A stretch of DNA of 64,000 nt from Oscillospiraceae bacterium (GCA_015065925.1 SVPL01000002.1:31313-95312); one strand, 5' to 3'. Positions 30,734 to 40,638 are shown, counted from the stretch's first letter. Numbers and translations are program-made. The notes: generated by a model not told the origin, from the letters alone.

Positions 30734-31939
30734 TCACTCCGATAATATTTTTAATACCTTTACCTCGGCACAGCCGTTGGAAAATCTAACATTAAGATTA
30801 TCACCAATTAAAAGTTCTTCAGTAGTGGTAATAGGTTGATTATTTTTATAAATTACTGAATATCCACGCTCCATTACGCGTTTTGGAGCCAAATTCTCGA
30901 TTACAGCTTCAACACTTTTAAACCTAATTTCATTGTTTTTCGTAATTAGAGTAAATGAGTTTTCAATTCTGTTGAACAATGTATTAAGCTTGTATTCAAA
31001 AGGTTCAAACAACATTTTTGGATAAGCAAAAAAACTTCTTGAAAGCACGCTATCTAACCAAAGTTGTTTTTCTAGAATAAATTTTTGCGTAAAACTTGTA
31101 ATTTTTTTTGCAAAAAAATCTATTCTTTTTTGTAATTCTTCAGAAGAAGGCACCGCAAGTTCAGCGGCTGCAGATGGTGTTGGAGCGCGTAAATCAGCAA
31201 CAAAATCACATATGGTAAAATCTATTTCGTGACCTACAGCAGATATAATTGGTACGGGAGAACAAGAAACTGTCCTTGCTAATTCTTCATCATTAAAACA
31301 AGAAAGATCCTCGGCGCTTCCCCCACCTCTGCCTATAATAATTAAATCCAAATCGGTTCTTAAATAAGCCTTTTTTAAAGCGTTAATAATTTCTTTGGGT
31401 GCTGACATTCCTTGGACTAATGTGGGAAAAAGAATAATATCACATAAAGAATATCGACGACTGGTTATATGCAAAATATCTTGAAAAGCGGCACCATTTT
31501 TAGCTGTGATAACACCAATTTTTTGTGGAAATAGGGGTAAAGGACGCTTTTTAGAAGCATCAAAAAGGCCTTCGCTTTCTAATTTTCGCTTTATTCTTTC
31601 AAACTCTGCCGCAATATCACCATCACCGAATACACGCATAGTTTCAGCGTAAAATTGGAATTGACCATCGCGCTCATACAAAGAAACGTACCCTCGGCAA
31701 ACGACCTTTATACCATCTCTGGGTTTAAAATCAACATATAAAGTATTACCTTTAAACATAACACTTTTAACAGAAGCGTCATTATCCTTTAATGTAAAAT
31801 ACCAATGCCCACTACTAAAATTACTTTTAAAACCTGAAATTTCTCCCTCTAAAGTAATAGAGGCAAGATTAGCGTCCCCTTCTAACAAAGAACGAACATA
31901 AGTATTAAGTTGTTTCACAGTTAGATTAATAGGTTGCAT
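30734..31939 (-). CDS. xseA: exodeoxyribonuclease VII large subunit
   Basis: OB-fold N-terminus; GVITAKNGAAFQDIL; DLRAPTPSAAAELA. Confidence 0.95.
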   Translation of the reverse strand: MQPINLTVKQLNTYVRSLLEGDANLASITLEGEISGFKSNFSSGHWYFTLKDNDASVKSVMFKGNTLYVDFKPRDGIKVVCRGYVSLYERDGQFQFYAETMRVFGDGDIAAEFERIKRKLESEGLFDASKKRPLPLFPQKIGVITAKNGAAFQDILHITSRRYSLCDIILFPTLVQGMSAPKEIINALKKAYLRTDLDLIIIGRGGGSAEDLSCFNDEELARTVSCSPVPIISAVGHEIDFTICDFVADLRAPTPSAAAELAVPSSEELQKRIDFFAKKITSFTQKFILEKQLWLDSVLSRSFFAYPKMLFEPFEYKLNTLFNRIENSFTLITKNNEIRFKSVEAVIENLAPKRVMERGYSVIYKNNQPITTTEELLIGDNLNVRFSNGCAEVKVLKILSE

Positions 31940-31942
31940 ACA

Positions 31943-32872
31943 TTATATCTCCAAACTTAATTTAGCAAGTAAAGCAATGCCAACTGCGTTATCTCCAGAA
32001 AGCTCTATTGAAGCAAAATCAGCCTCAGTAACTTCGAGCAACTTATTTTTTATAATATTATTTGCCATTACACCGCCGGAATAAACTATGGGATAATTGC
32101 CATACTCCTCTTTAATCTTTAGAGTCATTTTACAAAGCGTTTCTGCTGCAAAAGAAATGGTATAAGCGGCAATATTCTCGGAAGTTTCACCGGATTTAAT
32201 CATATTATCGCAAATATTTTCAACACCCGATAACGCACAGTCAAAGCCCTTGATACAAGGCTTTACTTTTTTAGTCACTTCTCCGTTTAAAGCAAGTTTT
32301 TCAAGCTGCTCACCACAAGGAAAGGCTAATCCTAATTTAACCCCTACTCTATCAATCACTTGACCTAAATGTAAATCTAAGGTTTTTGCAATAATTTTAA
32401 CATTAAATCCAATTTCAGAAGGAGATACTAACAAAACCTCTGTAGTACCACCCGAAATATGGAAAGCAATAAACCTTTGATTTAAAAGATCTAATCTACC
32501 CGATGATAGCAAAGCTGCTGCAATATGTCCCTCTTGATGTGAAAATTTAAAAACAGGTACTTTGAGTGCTGAGGATAAAATCTCAGCATAGCCCACACCT
32601 GTTAAAAAGCAAGGCATATAACTGTCTTCAAGCCGTCTTGGACGCTCTGAAACACCAATGCAAGAAATTTTTGATGTATCGATATCATCTAAAACCTCTT
32701 TAATTAAATACGGCAACTGTTTAGTATGCAAAAAAACTGCATCACTTTGTCTAAGACCTCTTTCGCCTAAAGTAACAGACAAAAGCTTTCTGTTAGAGAT
32801 ATAGCTTAAATCATCATAAACAATAGCAGCAGAAGAACGATAATTACTGCTATCAATTCCTAAAGAAAACAT
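31943..32872 (-). CDS. peptidase M22/TsaD-like (glycoprotease family) protein
   Basis: LGIDSSNYRSSAAIV, SHQEGHIAAALLSS, YSGGVMAN. Confidence 0.8.
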   Translation of the reverse strand: MFSLGIDSSNYRSSAAIVYDDLSYISNRKLLSVTLGERGLRQSDAVFLHTKQLPYLIKEVLDDIDTSKISCIGVSERPRRLEDSYMPCFLTGVGYAEILSSALKVPVFKFSHQEGHIAAALLSSGRLDLLNQRFIAFHISGGTTEVLLVSPSEIGFNVKIIAKTLDLHLGQVIDRVGVKLGLAFPCGEQLEKLALNGEVTKKVKPCIKGFDCALSGVENICDNMIKSGETSENIAAYTISFAAETLCKMTLKIKEEYGNYPIVYSGGVMANNIIKNKLLEVTEADFASIELSGDNAVGIALLAKLSLEI

Positions 32873-33288
32873 TATACCAATTCACCCGAACGGGAAATAC
32901 TACCCAAAACACCGTTGATATAAGATGGGCCTTTATCACCGCAATAAACCTTTGCTAGCTCTACAATTTCGTTAATTGTTACATTTTCGGGAATATCATC
33001 ACAGAATTTCATTTCATAAACCGCTAATCGCATTAACGATAAATCGGTTTTTGAAATCCTGTTAATAGTCCAATTTTTAAGGTGTTTAGAAATAACCTGA
33101 TCAATAAATTCAATGTTCTCAAAAACACCAAGAAATAGCTGTCTTATATGTTCGGTGAGTTCAAATTCATTAATGCTTTCGGCAAGTTCTAATATCTCCT
33201 CGCAAGAGTCTTCTTTAAAGGATTTTTCAAATATAAGGCAAAAAGCCCTTTCGCGTTCTTGTTTTCTGGTCATTTTGTCACCATCCAA
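32872..33288 (-). CDS. nusB: transcription antitermination factor NusB
   Basis: RKQERERAFCLIFE...RISKTDLSLMRLAVYEM...INEIVELAKVY. Confidence 0.93.
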   Translation of the reverse strand: MDGDKMTRKQERERAFCLIFEKSFKEDSCEEILELAESINEFELTEHIRQLFLGVFENIEFIDQVISKHLKNWTINRISKTDLSLMRLAVYEMKFCDDIPENVTINEIVELAKVYCGDKGPSYINGVLGSISRSGELV

Positions 33289-33364
33289 AAAATATATATA
33301 ATTAATTGTATAACAAAATCATTATTTTTTCAATAGAAAACTGCATATTTATGCAAAAAAATAA

Positions 33365-34207
33365 TTATTTTAAGAGTTTTCTGAATTCAACAGGTGTCAT
33401 ACCTGTGGCTTTACGGAAATACGCAGAAAAATATGAGGGGTCCTTAAAACCAAATTCAAAGGCTATTGATGTCATTGATTGACTTGTTAAACTTAATTTT
33501 TCTTTAATATTTTTAATTTTAACATTAGTAATATATTTGTGTAAGGTAGTATTTTCGAATTTCACAAATATTTCATTAAGATAATAAGGATGATACCCAA
33601 AGCGCTCGGCTACAAAAACATTATTAATAGAACTATAAATATTAGCATCTATAAAGTCTTTGATTTTTTTAATAAGGATTTGGTTTTCATCATTAATTAA
33701 AGAAGCTTTACTTAAACATAAAAGTTCATAAATAGCAAGTTTCATTAAAGCGGAATTCATAATAATCAATTCTTTTTTTTCAGAGCACCTTGTATCTTGC
33801 ATTTTATCAAACAACGGCTTCAAAACTTCGCCGTAATGCAAAACGAAAACATTTTCAAAAGGCTCAATGCAATCGATTGAAAAAATACAATCTGCATTAA
33901 AGCACAATTCTTCCACAGGCACTTTTGCTTTTATATGGGCTTTATCGGATTTAAAGTCAAAATTAATGATATAATATTCAGCCTTTTGGCCGTTTTCAAA
34001 CTTAAGTCGATAAGGTGTTCCGGGAGGTATGGTTATAATTCCACCATGCGATATTTTATGTGAAATATCGTTAAATTCAAACTCAACAGAACCCTCAATG
34101 ATATAAAAAATTCTGAAATCAAAAGCACATAACTTTTTGGGATAATCAAGCTTACTGATTCTTTTATTGAAAAATCTGACATATGGATTTAATTCTTCAA
34201 AACGCAT
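33365..34207 (-). CDS. AraC family transcriptional regulator
   Basis: C-terminal FGFKDPSYFSAYFRKATGMTPVEFRK. Confidence 0.9.
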   Translation of the reverse strand: MRFEELNPYVRFFNKRISKLDYPKKLCAFDFRIFYIIEGSVEFEFNDISHKISHGGIITIPPGTPYRLKFENGQKAEYYIINFDFKSDKAHIKAKVPVEELCFNADCIFSIDCIEPFENVFVLHYGEVLKPLFDKMQDTRCSEKKELIIMNSALMKLAIYELLCLSKASLINDENQILIKKIKDFIDANIYSSINNVFVAERFGYHPYYLNEIFVKFENTTLHKYITNVKIKNIKEKLSLTSQSMTSIAFEFGFKDPSYFSAYFRKATGMTPVEFRKLLK

Positions 34208-34253
34208 ATAATCACCAATCTTTGTTTTTCAACATTTTTCCTTTGAATATTAA

Positions 34254-34287
34254 CTTGATTATATCATAATTCACAGTTATAATCAAG
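34254..34287. promoter_or_regulatory. symmetric divergent promoter (palindromic -35/-10 pairs)
   Basis: CTTGATTATA-14-TATAATCAAG; TTGATT-17-TATAAT on both strands. Confidence 0.65.
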
Positions 34288-34312
34288 AAAAAACAAAAGG
34301 AGTTTTTATGCA

Positions 34313-35521
34313 ATGAATAAAAAAATCACAATTGCCGTTATTGGTTGCGGCAGCTTTGCAAAATTTTTTGTTCCGCTTTTTCTAAAACATCCAACCGTAG
34401 AAAAGGTTTATGTGTGCGATCTTATTAAGGACCGCGCAAATGAGTATTCAAAAAGCTTTAATGTAGAAATAATTGATACATTTGAAGCTGTGATAAACAG
34501 AGATGATATCACAGCGGTAGCAATCTTCACCGAAAGACATACTCACGGTGATTTGGTAGTGCGTGCTCTTAATGCAGGTAAAGATGTTTATTCTGCGGTT
34601 CCAATGGCTATTTGTGTTGAGGACTGTAAAAATATTATTGAAGCGGTTAAAGCATCAGGCAAAATATATATGATGGGTGAAACCTGTATATATTACCCCT
34701 GTTCTATGTATTGTAAGGAAAGATATGAAAACGGCGATTTTGGTAAATTTGTATATGGTGAATCTCAATACTTTCACGATATAAGCCATTTTCCAAAGAA
34801 TTTCATTGATAATAGAAAGGCTTCTGCAGTACCTCCCTTTTATTATCCTACCCATTCAACCGCTATGTTGCTCCACGCTACTGACACCTATGCAACAAAA
34901 GTAACGGCGTTTGGATATGTTGATACCGAAGAAAACACACAGTTTGCCGTAGGAGAAAATCATTGGGACAACACATTTTCTAACGAATTTTCTCTTATGC
35001 AGTTGGCAAATGGTGGCATAGCCAGAGTATCAGAATGTAGAAGAATAGGCTACAAAGCCCCCAGTTCATTCATTTCAGACTTTTACGGAACAAAAGGTTC
35101 ATATCAATTTAATAACGCACAACATCTTGTTACAAAGCTCACACCAACGGGTGTGGATTTAGAGGATGTAAGCGACCAAGTTAATCCTATTGCTATGACA
35201 GAAAACAAAGGAGAAGAAAATTTCAAGCAAAAGGTTGCCAATCATCAATTCCAATGGAACAGCTTTTCTCCTACTCATTCTGCAAATGTAGAAAAGCTCC
35301 CTGAAGAATTCAAAGCAATTCCTGAAGTAAATGGGCATATGGCATCTCACCAACTGCTAATTGATGATTTTTGTACAGCGGTATATAACGGAACTATGCC
35401 CTATGTTAACGCTTGGCGTGCTGCAAGATTTACCATTCCCGGTCTTATTGCCCACGAAAGCGCCCTTAAAGGTGGTATTCCGCTTGAAATTCCGGATTTT
35501 GGAGAAGCACCGAAAAAATGA
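34313..35521 (+). CDS. Gfo/Idh/MocA family oxidoreductase
   Basis: AVIGCGSFAKFFVPLFLKHP Rossmann N-terminus. Confidence 0.92.
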   Translation: MNKKITIAVIGCGSFAKFFVPLFLKHPTVEKVYVCDLIKDRANEYSKSFNVEIIDTFEAVINRDDITAVAIFTERHTHGDLVVRALNAGKDVYSAVPMAICVEDCKNIIEAVKASGKIYMMGETCIYYPCSMYCKERYENGDFGKFVYGESQYFHDISHFPKNFIDNRKASAVPPFYYPTHSTAMLLHATDTYATKVTAFGYVDTEENTQFAVGENHWDNTFSNEFSLMQLANGGIARVSECRRIGYKAPSSFISDFYGTKGSYQFNNAQHLVTKLTPTGVDLEDVSDQVNPIAMTENKGEENFKQKVANHQFQWNSFSPTHSANVEKLPEEFKAIPEVNGHMASHQLLIDDFCTAVYNGTMPYVNAWRAARFTIPGLIAHESALKGGIPLEIPDFGEAPKK

Positions 35522-36066
35522 ACTCCGTAATAGAATATTTTACCACCATTACAAACCCACGAAATTTTATTGCTCAAATAGTAGGGTTTATTCCTTTAAT
35601 TCTTGCGTTATTTGTATTTATTCATAATAGCAGAAAAAAGATAATCTTTTTCAAAATGTGTACTGATTTTCTTTGGGCTATTCATTTTTTCCTTTTGGGC
35701 GAGGTAGCAGGTGGAGTTATCAATATTATCAATACCGTACGAAATTTAATATTTTCTCAAAAAAGCAATAAACGGACTTCAAACAAATATATTCCGATTT
35801 TATTTTGCGTATTAATTTCGCTTTGTACTATTATTACAGCTGAAGGTATTAAAAGCATATTTCCTCTTGTGGGCTCTTGTCTTGCAACAATCGGTTTTTG
35901 GCAAAACTCTCCAAAACAAATACGATTTTTTAATTTTATGGGAATTTCATTGTGGCTGATTTATGGATTTTTAACACAATCATATTCAACAATAATCTCA
36001 AATATAATTTCTATCACCTCTATTCTTTTACCAACAATTATAAAAAGAAAAAATAAAACAATTTGA
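35518..36066 (+). CDS. YgjV-like inner membrane protein
   Basis: Multi-TM, FKMCTDFLWAIHFFLLGEVAGG. Confidence 0.7.
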   Translation: MNSVIEYFTTITNPRNFIAQIVGFIPLILALFVFIHNSRKKIIFFKMCTDFLWAIHFFLLGEVAGGVINIINTVRNLIFSQKSNKRTSNKYIPILFCVLISLCTIITAEGIKSIFPLVGSCLATIGFWQNSPKQIRFFNFMGISLWLIYGFLTQSYSTIISNIISITSILLPTIIKRKNKTI

Positions 36067-36091
36067 CAATGAAGCCCCTTATATGTATAAT
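36063..36091 (+). promoter_or_regulatory. consensus sigma-A promoter of nth, TTGACA-17-TATAAT
   Basis: TTGACA 36063-36068 overlaps the stop codon of the upstream gene; TATAAT 36086-36091. Confidence 0.7.
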
Positions 36092-36115
36092 TAGCTTAGT
36101 ACATATAAGGGGCTT
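36072..36115. repeat. perfect 15-bp inverted repeat overlapping nth promoter and Shine-Dalgarno
   Basis: AAGCCCCTTATATGT 36072-36086 / ACATATAAGGGGCTT 36101-36115. Confidence 0.9.
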
Positions 36116-36119
36116 TATT

Positions 36120-36755
36120 ATGACTTTAAAAGAGAAAAAAGAAAAAATAAATTTAATTATTGAATTAATGGAAAAAGAGTATCCGGATGCTATTTGTTCA
36201 CTTAAAGCTGAAAACCCATTCCATTTATTGGTAGCAACAAGACTTTCTGCACAATGTACAGATGCCAGAGTTAATAGGATTACCCCCGCCTTATTTGCCG
36301 CACTCCCTACTCCCGAAGCTTTTGCAAATGCTACTATCGAGCAGGTTGAAGAACTTATAAAATCCTGTGGACTTTATCATTCAAAAGCTAAAGATTTAGT
36401 AGCTCTTGGCAAGGTTTTGGTAGAAAAATTCGACTCAAAAATTCCTGATACAATGGAAGAATTAACCTCACTTCCCGGAATTGGCAGAAAAACCGCTAAT
36501 CTTATATTGGGAGATGTTTATGGGAAACCCGCCGTAGTTACCGACACACATTTTATAAGAATTTGTAACAGAATGGGGTTTGTGAATACAAAAGAACCGC
36601 GCAAGGTAGAAGATGCAATGCGTAAGCTCTTGCCACCCGAAAAATCAAACGATTTTTGTCACAGAAGTGTTTTACACGGCAGAGCAATTTGCACTGCGCG
36701 TTCACCAAAATGCGAAATTTGTCCAGTAAAAGAAATATGTGCTAAAAAGATATAG
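36120..36755 (+). CDS. nth: endonuclease III
   Basis: HhH LPGIGRKTANLIL and C-terminal CX6CX2CX5C FeS motif; AAGGGG 7 nt before ATG 36120. Confidence 0.95.
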   Translation: MTLKEKKEKINLIIELMEKEYPDAICSLKAENPFHLLVATRLSAQCTDARVNRITPALFAALPTPEAFANATIEQVEELIKSCGLYHSKAKDLVALGKVLVEKFDSKIPDTMEELTSLPGIGRKTANLILGDVYGKPAVVTDTHFIRICNRMGFVNTKEPRKVEDAMRKLLPPEKSNDFCHRSVLHGRAICTARSPKCEICPVKEICAKKI

Positions 36756-36760
36756 CCTTT

Positions 36761-38617
36761 TTAATCTAAAAGAGTAGTGTAAACAGTTACACCATAAGGG
36801 GCAATATAATCGCTTAGAGAATTTGTCACAGAGTTTAAAACCTTACTGCTTCCGATTATTTCTGCTTTTTCGTCAGGAACACAGGTTTCAGGGTTAAATA
36901 TATGACAATTAAACGAAACGCCCTCTAAAGATTTTTCAAAATTAATTTTAAATTCTTCACCAACATCTTTGCCGTTTACAACTATAATTGTAATATCACC
37001 ATTTTTTGAAACAGACATAGTTGTATGTAGGCATTCTTTTCCAACCCCTTCATATACCTTGGAACCGCTATCAACATACTTACTAATAAGTGAAAAAGCA
37101 TAATAGGATTTATGTGGTATTAAACTGCGCGAAAGTAAAGATGCAACGCCGCAACGATGGTCACCGTCGTAGAAGGAATCTGAGTTGGTAGCGTGATTGT
37201 TCGGCCATTGTTGGTCAAACAATGTCCACAATAATGACGAGTTAACACCAGCGTTCATTAAAGCTACTGCGATAGTAACAATTTCAGAACCATGTAAATC
37301 TCGGGAATTATCTCTATCAAAAACAACATTATATTCGTCAAAACAATAGGGTTTACCCTTGGGTACATATTGCAGACCTGTTTTTGCCCACTTGTACCAA
37401 TCAAAATAGGCATCTCTTACTCCACCGCCAAATAAAACGAGCCAACCGTCATAATCCTTTGAGAAATCACCATTTGGAATTATATTTTCATCACTACCCG
37501 CTTCGGTTAATGAAAAATAATCAACACAAGTCATACCCTTGCTAAAAACATCGTGAAATAAGCCAATAACGGTGCTTGTGGCATCACCGGAATTAAATTT
37601 TACCTCAATAAAACTATAATCTTCACTTAAATCATCAGGATTAACAGTAATTACGCTATTAGGCGCTAGCGGGAAATTTGGACCATTACCTTCGGCAATA
37701 TGAATATCTCCCCTACCGTCATCAATAAATGCGCCAAAATGTATACCGCCTTCGGATTTTTCATTATGAGCCTTTTTAAAGAAAACCTCAGACTTTAATA
37801 CATAATCTGTATTGGGTTTTATTTCAACTGTACGAGCAATTCTACCACCCGGCATTTGAGCAAAAACGGCAGCAAACTTGCCGCTTTTTTTATAGCTATT
37901 TGGAATATTGGCTTGGTGTTGATAGGTATGACTTGAATAAATATCAATCAAATCATCAGCGTTTTCTGCCGCCCATTTAAGCATATGAGAAGTGACTCCG
38001 CTACCCTCATTTGCGCCCATAAATTTAATTAAATCTCTGCGACCGTCTCTAACCAAAGCATCATGAGCCGCCTTTACTGCATCATACCAACAGTCAAAGG
38101 GGGCTTTTTCGTGTTTGCCGCTATGTCTTGTAGGCTCTGTGAACATAACAAATATTTTAATATTGTCAAATCCACGCTTTATAATTAACTGATTTACAGT
38201 TTCACTTACCCAATCGCCATAATTTTTTAGACTAGCTTCCCAATCACCTTCAACAGTAAATGGACTTTTGCCATTCCAACTGGTGGAATTAATATCTCCG
38301 GGTGAGCACCAGCCTGTATTAAGAGCAACTGTAACTCCCCCATCCTTCATACGCTGCAGCCAGCGATAAAATGGCTTCATTCTTTCATTATCCCAATTCC
38401 AAGATTTAGAAGCTTCATCCCACGCCCACCAACCATAAAAGGTTCGAGCTATTTTGAGTTTCATATCTGTTGCTCTTTTCGCTTCGATTATGCATTGTTC
38501 TTCCGTATAAACTCGACCGCAATGGTCAGGCATACCTGCATATCCGTGATAAACTGCACCATTACCCTCAAAATTCTCTTGAACAGGTACAGAATTTTTA
38601 ATTTTAAGTTCGTTCAT
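36761..38617 (-). CDS. GH-A-like glycoside hydrolase paralog 1 (P1), cytoplasmic, CBM insert
   Basis: FTEP (beta4) and FDEYN (beta7) motifs; homologous along its length to P2-P8; AAGGAG before ATG. Confidence 0.8.
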   Translation of the reverse strand: MNELKIKNSVPVQENFEGNGAVYHGYAGMPDHCGRVYTEEQCIIEAKRATDMKLKIARTFYGWWAWDEASKSWNWDNERMKPFYRWLQRMKDGGVTVALNTGWCSPGDINSTSWNGKSPFTVEGDWEASLKNYGDWVSETVNQLIIKRGFDNIKIFVMFTEPTRHSGKHEKAPFDCWYDAVKAAHDALVRDGRRDLIKFMGANEGSGVTSHMLKWAAENADDLIDIYSSHTYQHQANIPNSYKKSGKFAAVFAQMPGGRIARTVEIKPNTDYVLKSEVFFKKAHNEKSEGGIHFGAFIDDGRGDIHIAEGNGPNFPLAPNSVITVNPDDLSEDYSFIEVKFNSGDATSTVIGLFHDVFSKGMTCVDYFSLTEAGSDENIIPNGDFSKDYDGWLVLFGGGVRDAYFDWYKWAKTGLQYVPKGKPYCFDEYNVVFDRDNSRDLHGSEIVTIAVALMNAGVNSSLLWTLFDQQWPNNHATNSDSFYDGDHRCGVASLLSRSLIPHKSYYAFSLISKYVDSGSKVYEGVGKECLHTTMSVSKNGDITIIVVNGKDVGEEFKINFEKSLEGVSFNCHIFNPETCVPDEKAEIIGSSKVLNSVTNSLSDYIAPYGVTVYTTLLD

Positions 38618-38641
38618 ATACAGTACTCCTTGCTTACTTAA

Positions 38642-38676
38642 ATAGCCGAAAATCCAAGTTTTGGATTTTCGGCTAT
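38642..38676. repeat. perfect 16-bp inverted repeat abutting -10 of P1
   Basis: ATAGCCGAAAATCCAA/TTGGATTTTCGGCTAT. Confidence 0.9.
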
Positions 38677-38705
38677 ATTATAACACTTGTTAACTTTACG
38701 GTCAA
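38677..38705 (-). promoter_or_regulatory. sigma-A promoter of P1, TTGACC-17-TATAAT
   Basis: -10 38677-38682, -35 38700-38705 on minus strand. Confidence 0.65.
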
Positions 38706-38760
38706 TATGAACAGTAAAAAATGGTTTAAAAAGTATAAAAATAGGTCAAAAAATATACAA

Positions 38761-40626
38761 TTAGTCCAAATGGGTGGTGTAAATTTGAACAGAATAAGCA
38801 GGGATTTTGTCGGACAATGTGTCATTAATATTTTCAAACACCTTATCAATACCAATTATTTCTGCTTTTTCATCGGGAACACAAGTTTTGGGGTTAAAAC
38901 TATGACGATTTAAATTCACAAAATCCAAAGGACGCTCGAAACTAATCTCAAATTCATCATCTATATCCTTACAATTTACAACAACCACGGTTATATCTCC
39001 TTTGGGAGAAACAGACATCGTAGTATGTAAACAATTTTTTCCAAAGCCCTCATAAACTTTAGTACCCTCACCATCAACATATCTGCTTATAAGAGAAAAA
39101 GCGTAATACGATTTGTGAGGAGCTAAACTGCGCGTTAAAATAGGTGCAAGTCCAAACCTATGGTCACCATCGTGGAAATTGTTACCACCCTCAGCGTGAT
39201 TATTCGGCCATTGATGGTCAAACAAGGTCCAAAGTAATGAAAACTGAACACCACTATTCATAAGCGCCACTGCGGCGGTGCAAACTTCAGCACCGTGAGA
39301 ATCATAAGAATAATCATAACTATACGCGGAATTATATTCATCAAAACAATAAGGCATACCGTTTGGAACATACTGTAAGCCTGTTTTTGACCATTTGTAA
39401 TAATCAAAATATGAATCTGTTATACAGCCCGCAAACGGAATTTCCCATCCATCAAAATAATTTTCAAAATTTCCGTTGGGTACAATGTTTACATTACTTC
39501 CCTTTTCCTTTAATCCAATGAACTCAACAACTGATGTGGCTGATGTCTTAACATCGTGAAAATATCCTATTACACAACTGGTATTTTCACCTGAATTAAA
39601 TTCAAAGGAAAAACGCTGATAGTCCTCATCTAAATTTTTAGGATGAACAGAAATGTAACTTCCTTTAACCAAAGGGTAATTTGGACCAAAGCCATCGGTT
39701 GCGTGAATATCATTGCTACCATTATCTTTAAAAACTCCAAAATGTATGATACCGTTTTGATTTATATTATTATGCTTTTGAAGATAAAAGTCTGCATATG
39801 CAACATATTCCGTATTAGGATTTATACAAATAGTACGGCAAACCCGTCCTCCGGGAGTAGAAATTGACACTACACCCTTGCCTGTTTTTACAAAACTATA
39901 CTGAACTGTGCGGTTGTATTCATAATTATGACTTGAGTAAATATCAATGTATTCATTTGAGTTTTCAACCGCCCAATGAAGCATCTCGGAAGTATCAGTG
40001 CTACCCTCATTAGGTCCCATTAGTTTAACCAAATGACGCCTACCGTCGCGTACCAAAGCATCATGTGCCGCTTTTGAACAATCAAACCAATCTTGATATG
40101 ATTTAAGCTTGCTTTTTAAATTCTGAGGTTCGGTAAACAAAACTAATATTTTAATATTAGTAAATCCACGAACTTCTATAAGCTGATGCACCGTTTCACT
40201 TACCCAATTGGCATAATTTTGAACAGATGCATTCCAATCACCCTCTACGGTAAACGGGGCTATACCACCATGAAAATTTGAAAGAATATCACCGGGACAC
40301 CACCACCCTGTATTGAGAGCAACAGTAACACCACCATCCTTCATTCGCTGAAGCCACTTGTAAAAAGCAGTCATTATTTCATTATCCCAATCCCAAGTAT
40401 TGGTTTTTTCATCCCACGCCCACCATTTATAATAAGTTCGAGCAATTTTCAGTTTCATATTTGCAACGCGGTTTGACTCAATTTCGCACTGCTCTTCAGT
40501 ATAAACACGACCTGCATCATCAGGCATACCTGCAAAACCATGGTGTACTGCACCATTACCTAAGAAATTTTCTTGAACAGGTTTAATATTATTAATTTTC
40601 AAATGTATCATACCGGAACTCTCCAA
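38761..40626 (-). CDS. GH-A-like glycoside hydrolase paralog 2 (P2)
   Basis: ILVLFTEPQ, PYCFDEYN; CBM-like insert; no signal peptide. Confidence 0.8.
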   Translation of the reverse strand: MESSGMIHLKINNIKPVQENFLGNGAVHHGFAGMPDDAGRVYTEEQCEIESNRVANMKLKIARTYYKWWAWDEKTNTWDWDNEIMTAFYKWLQRMKDGGVTVALNTGWWCPGDILSNFHGGIAPFTVEGDWNASVQNYANWVSETVHQLIEVRGFTNIKILVLFTEPQNLKSKLKSYQDWFDCSKAAHDALVRDGRRHLVKLMGPNEGSTDTSEMLHWAVENSNEYIDIYSSHNYEYNRTVQYSFVKTGKGVVSISTPGGRVCRTICINPNTEYVAYADFYLQKHNNINQNGIIHFGVFKDNGSNDIHATDGFGPNYPLVKGSYISVHPKNLDEDYQRFSFEFNSGENTSCVIGYFHDVKTSATSVVEFIGLKEKGSNVNIVPNGNFENYFDGWEIPFAGCITDSYFDYYKWSKTGLQYVPNGMPYCFDEYNSAYSYDYSYDSHGAEVCTAAVALMNSGVQFSLLWTLFDHQWPNNHAEGGNNFHDGDHRFGLAPILTRSLAPHKSYYAFSLISRYVDGEGTKVYEGFGKNCLHTTMSVSPKGDITVVVVNCKDIDDEFEISFERPLDFVNLNRHSFNPKTCVPDEKAEIIGIDKVFENINDTLSDKIPAYSVQIYTTHLD

Positions 40627-40638
40627 AAATCAAGCAAA

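Noticed and set aside
31943-32872. TsaD-like M22 protein considered as the essential tRNA t6A enzyme
   Set aside because: Sequence looks like the shorter divergent M22 paralog that I recall beside nusB/xseA in Clostridia; a canonical tsaD is probably elsewhere, so the symbol was not assigned.
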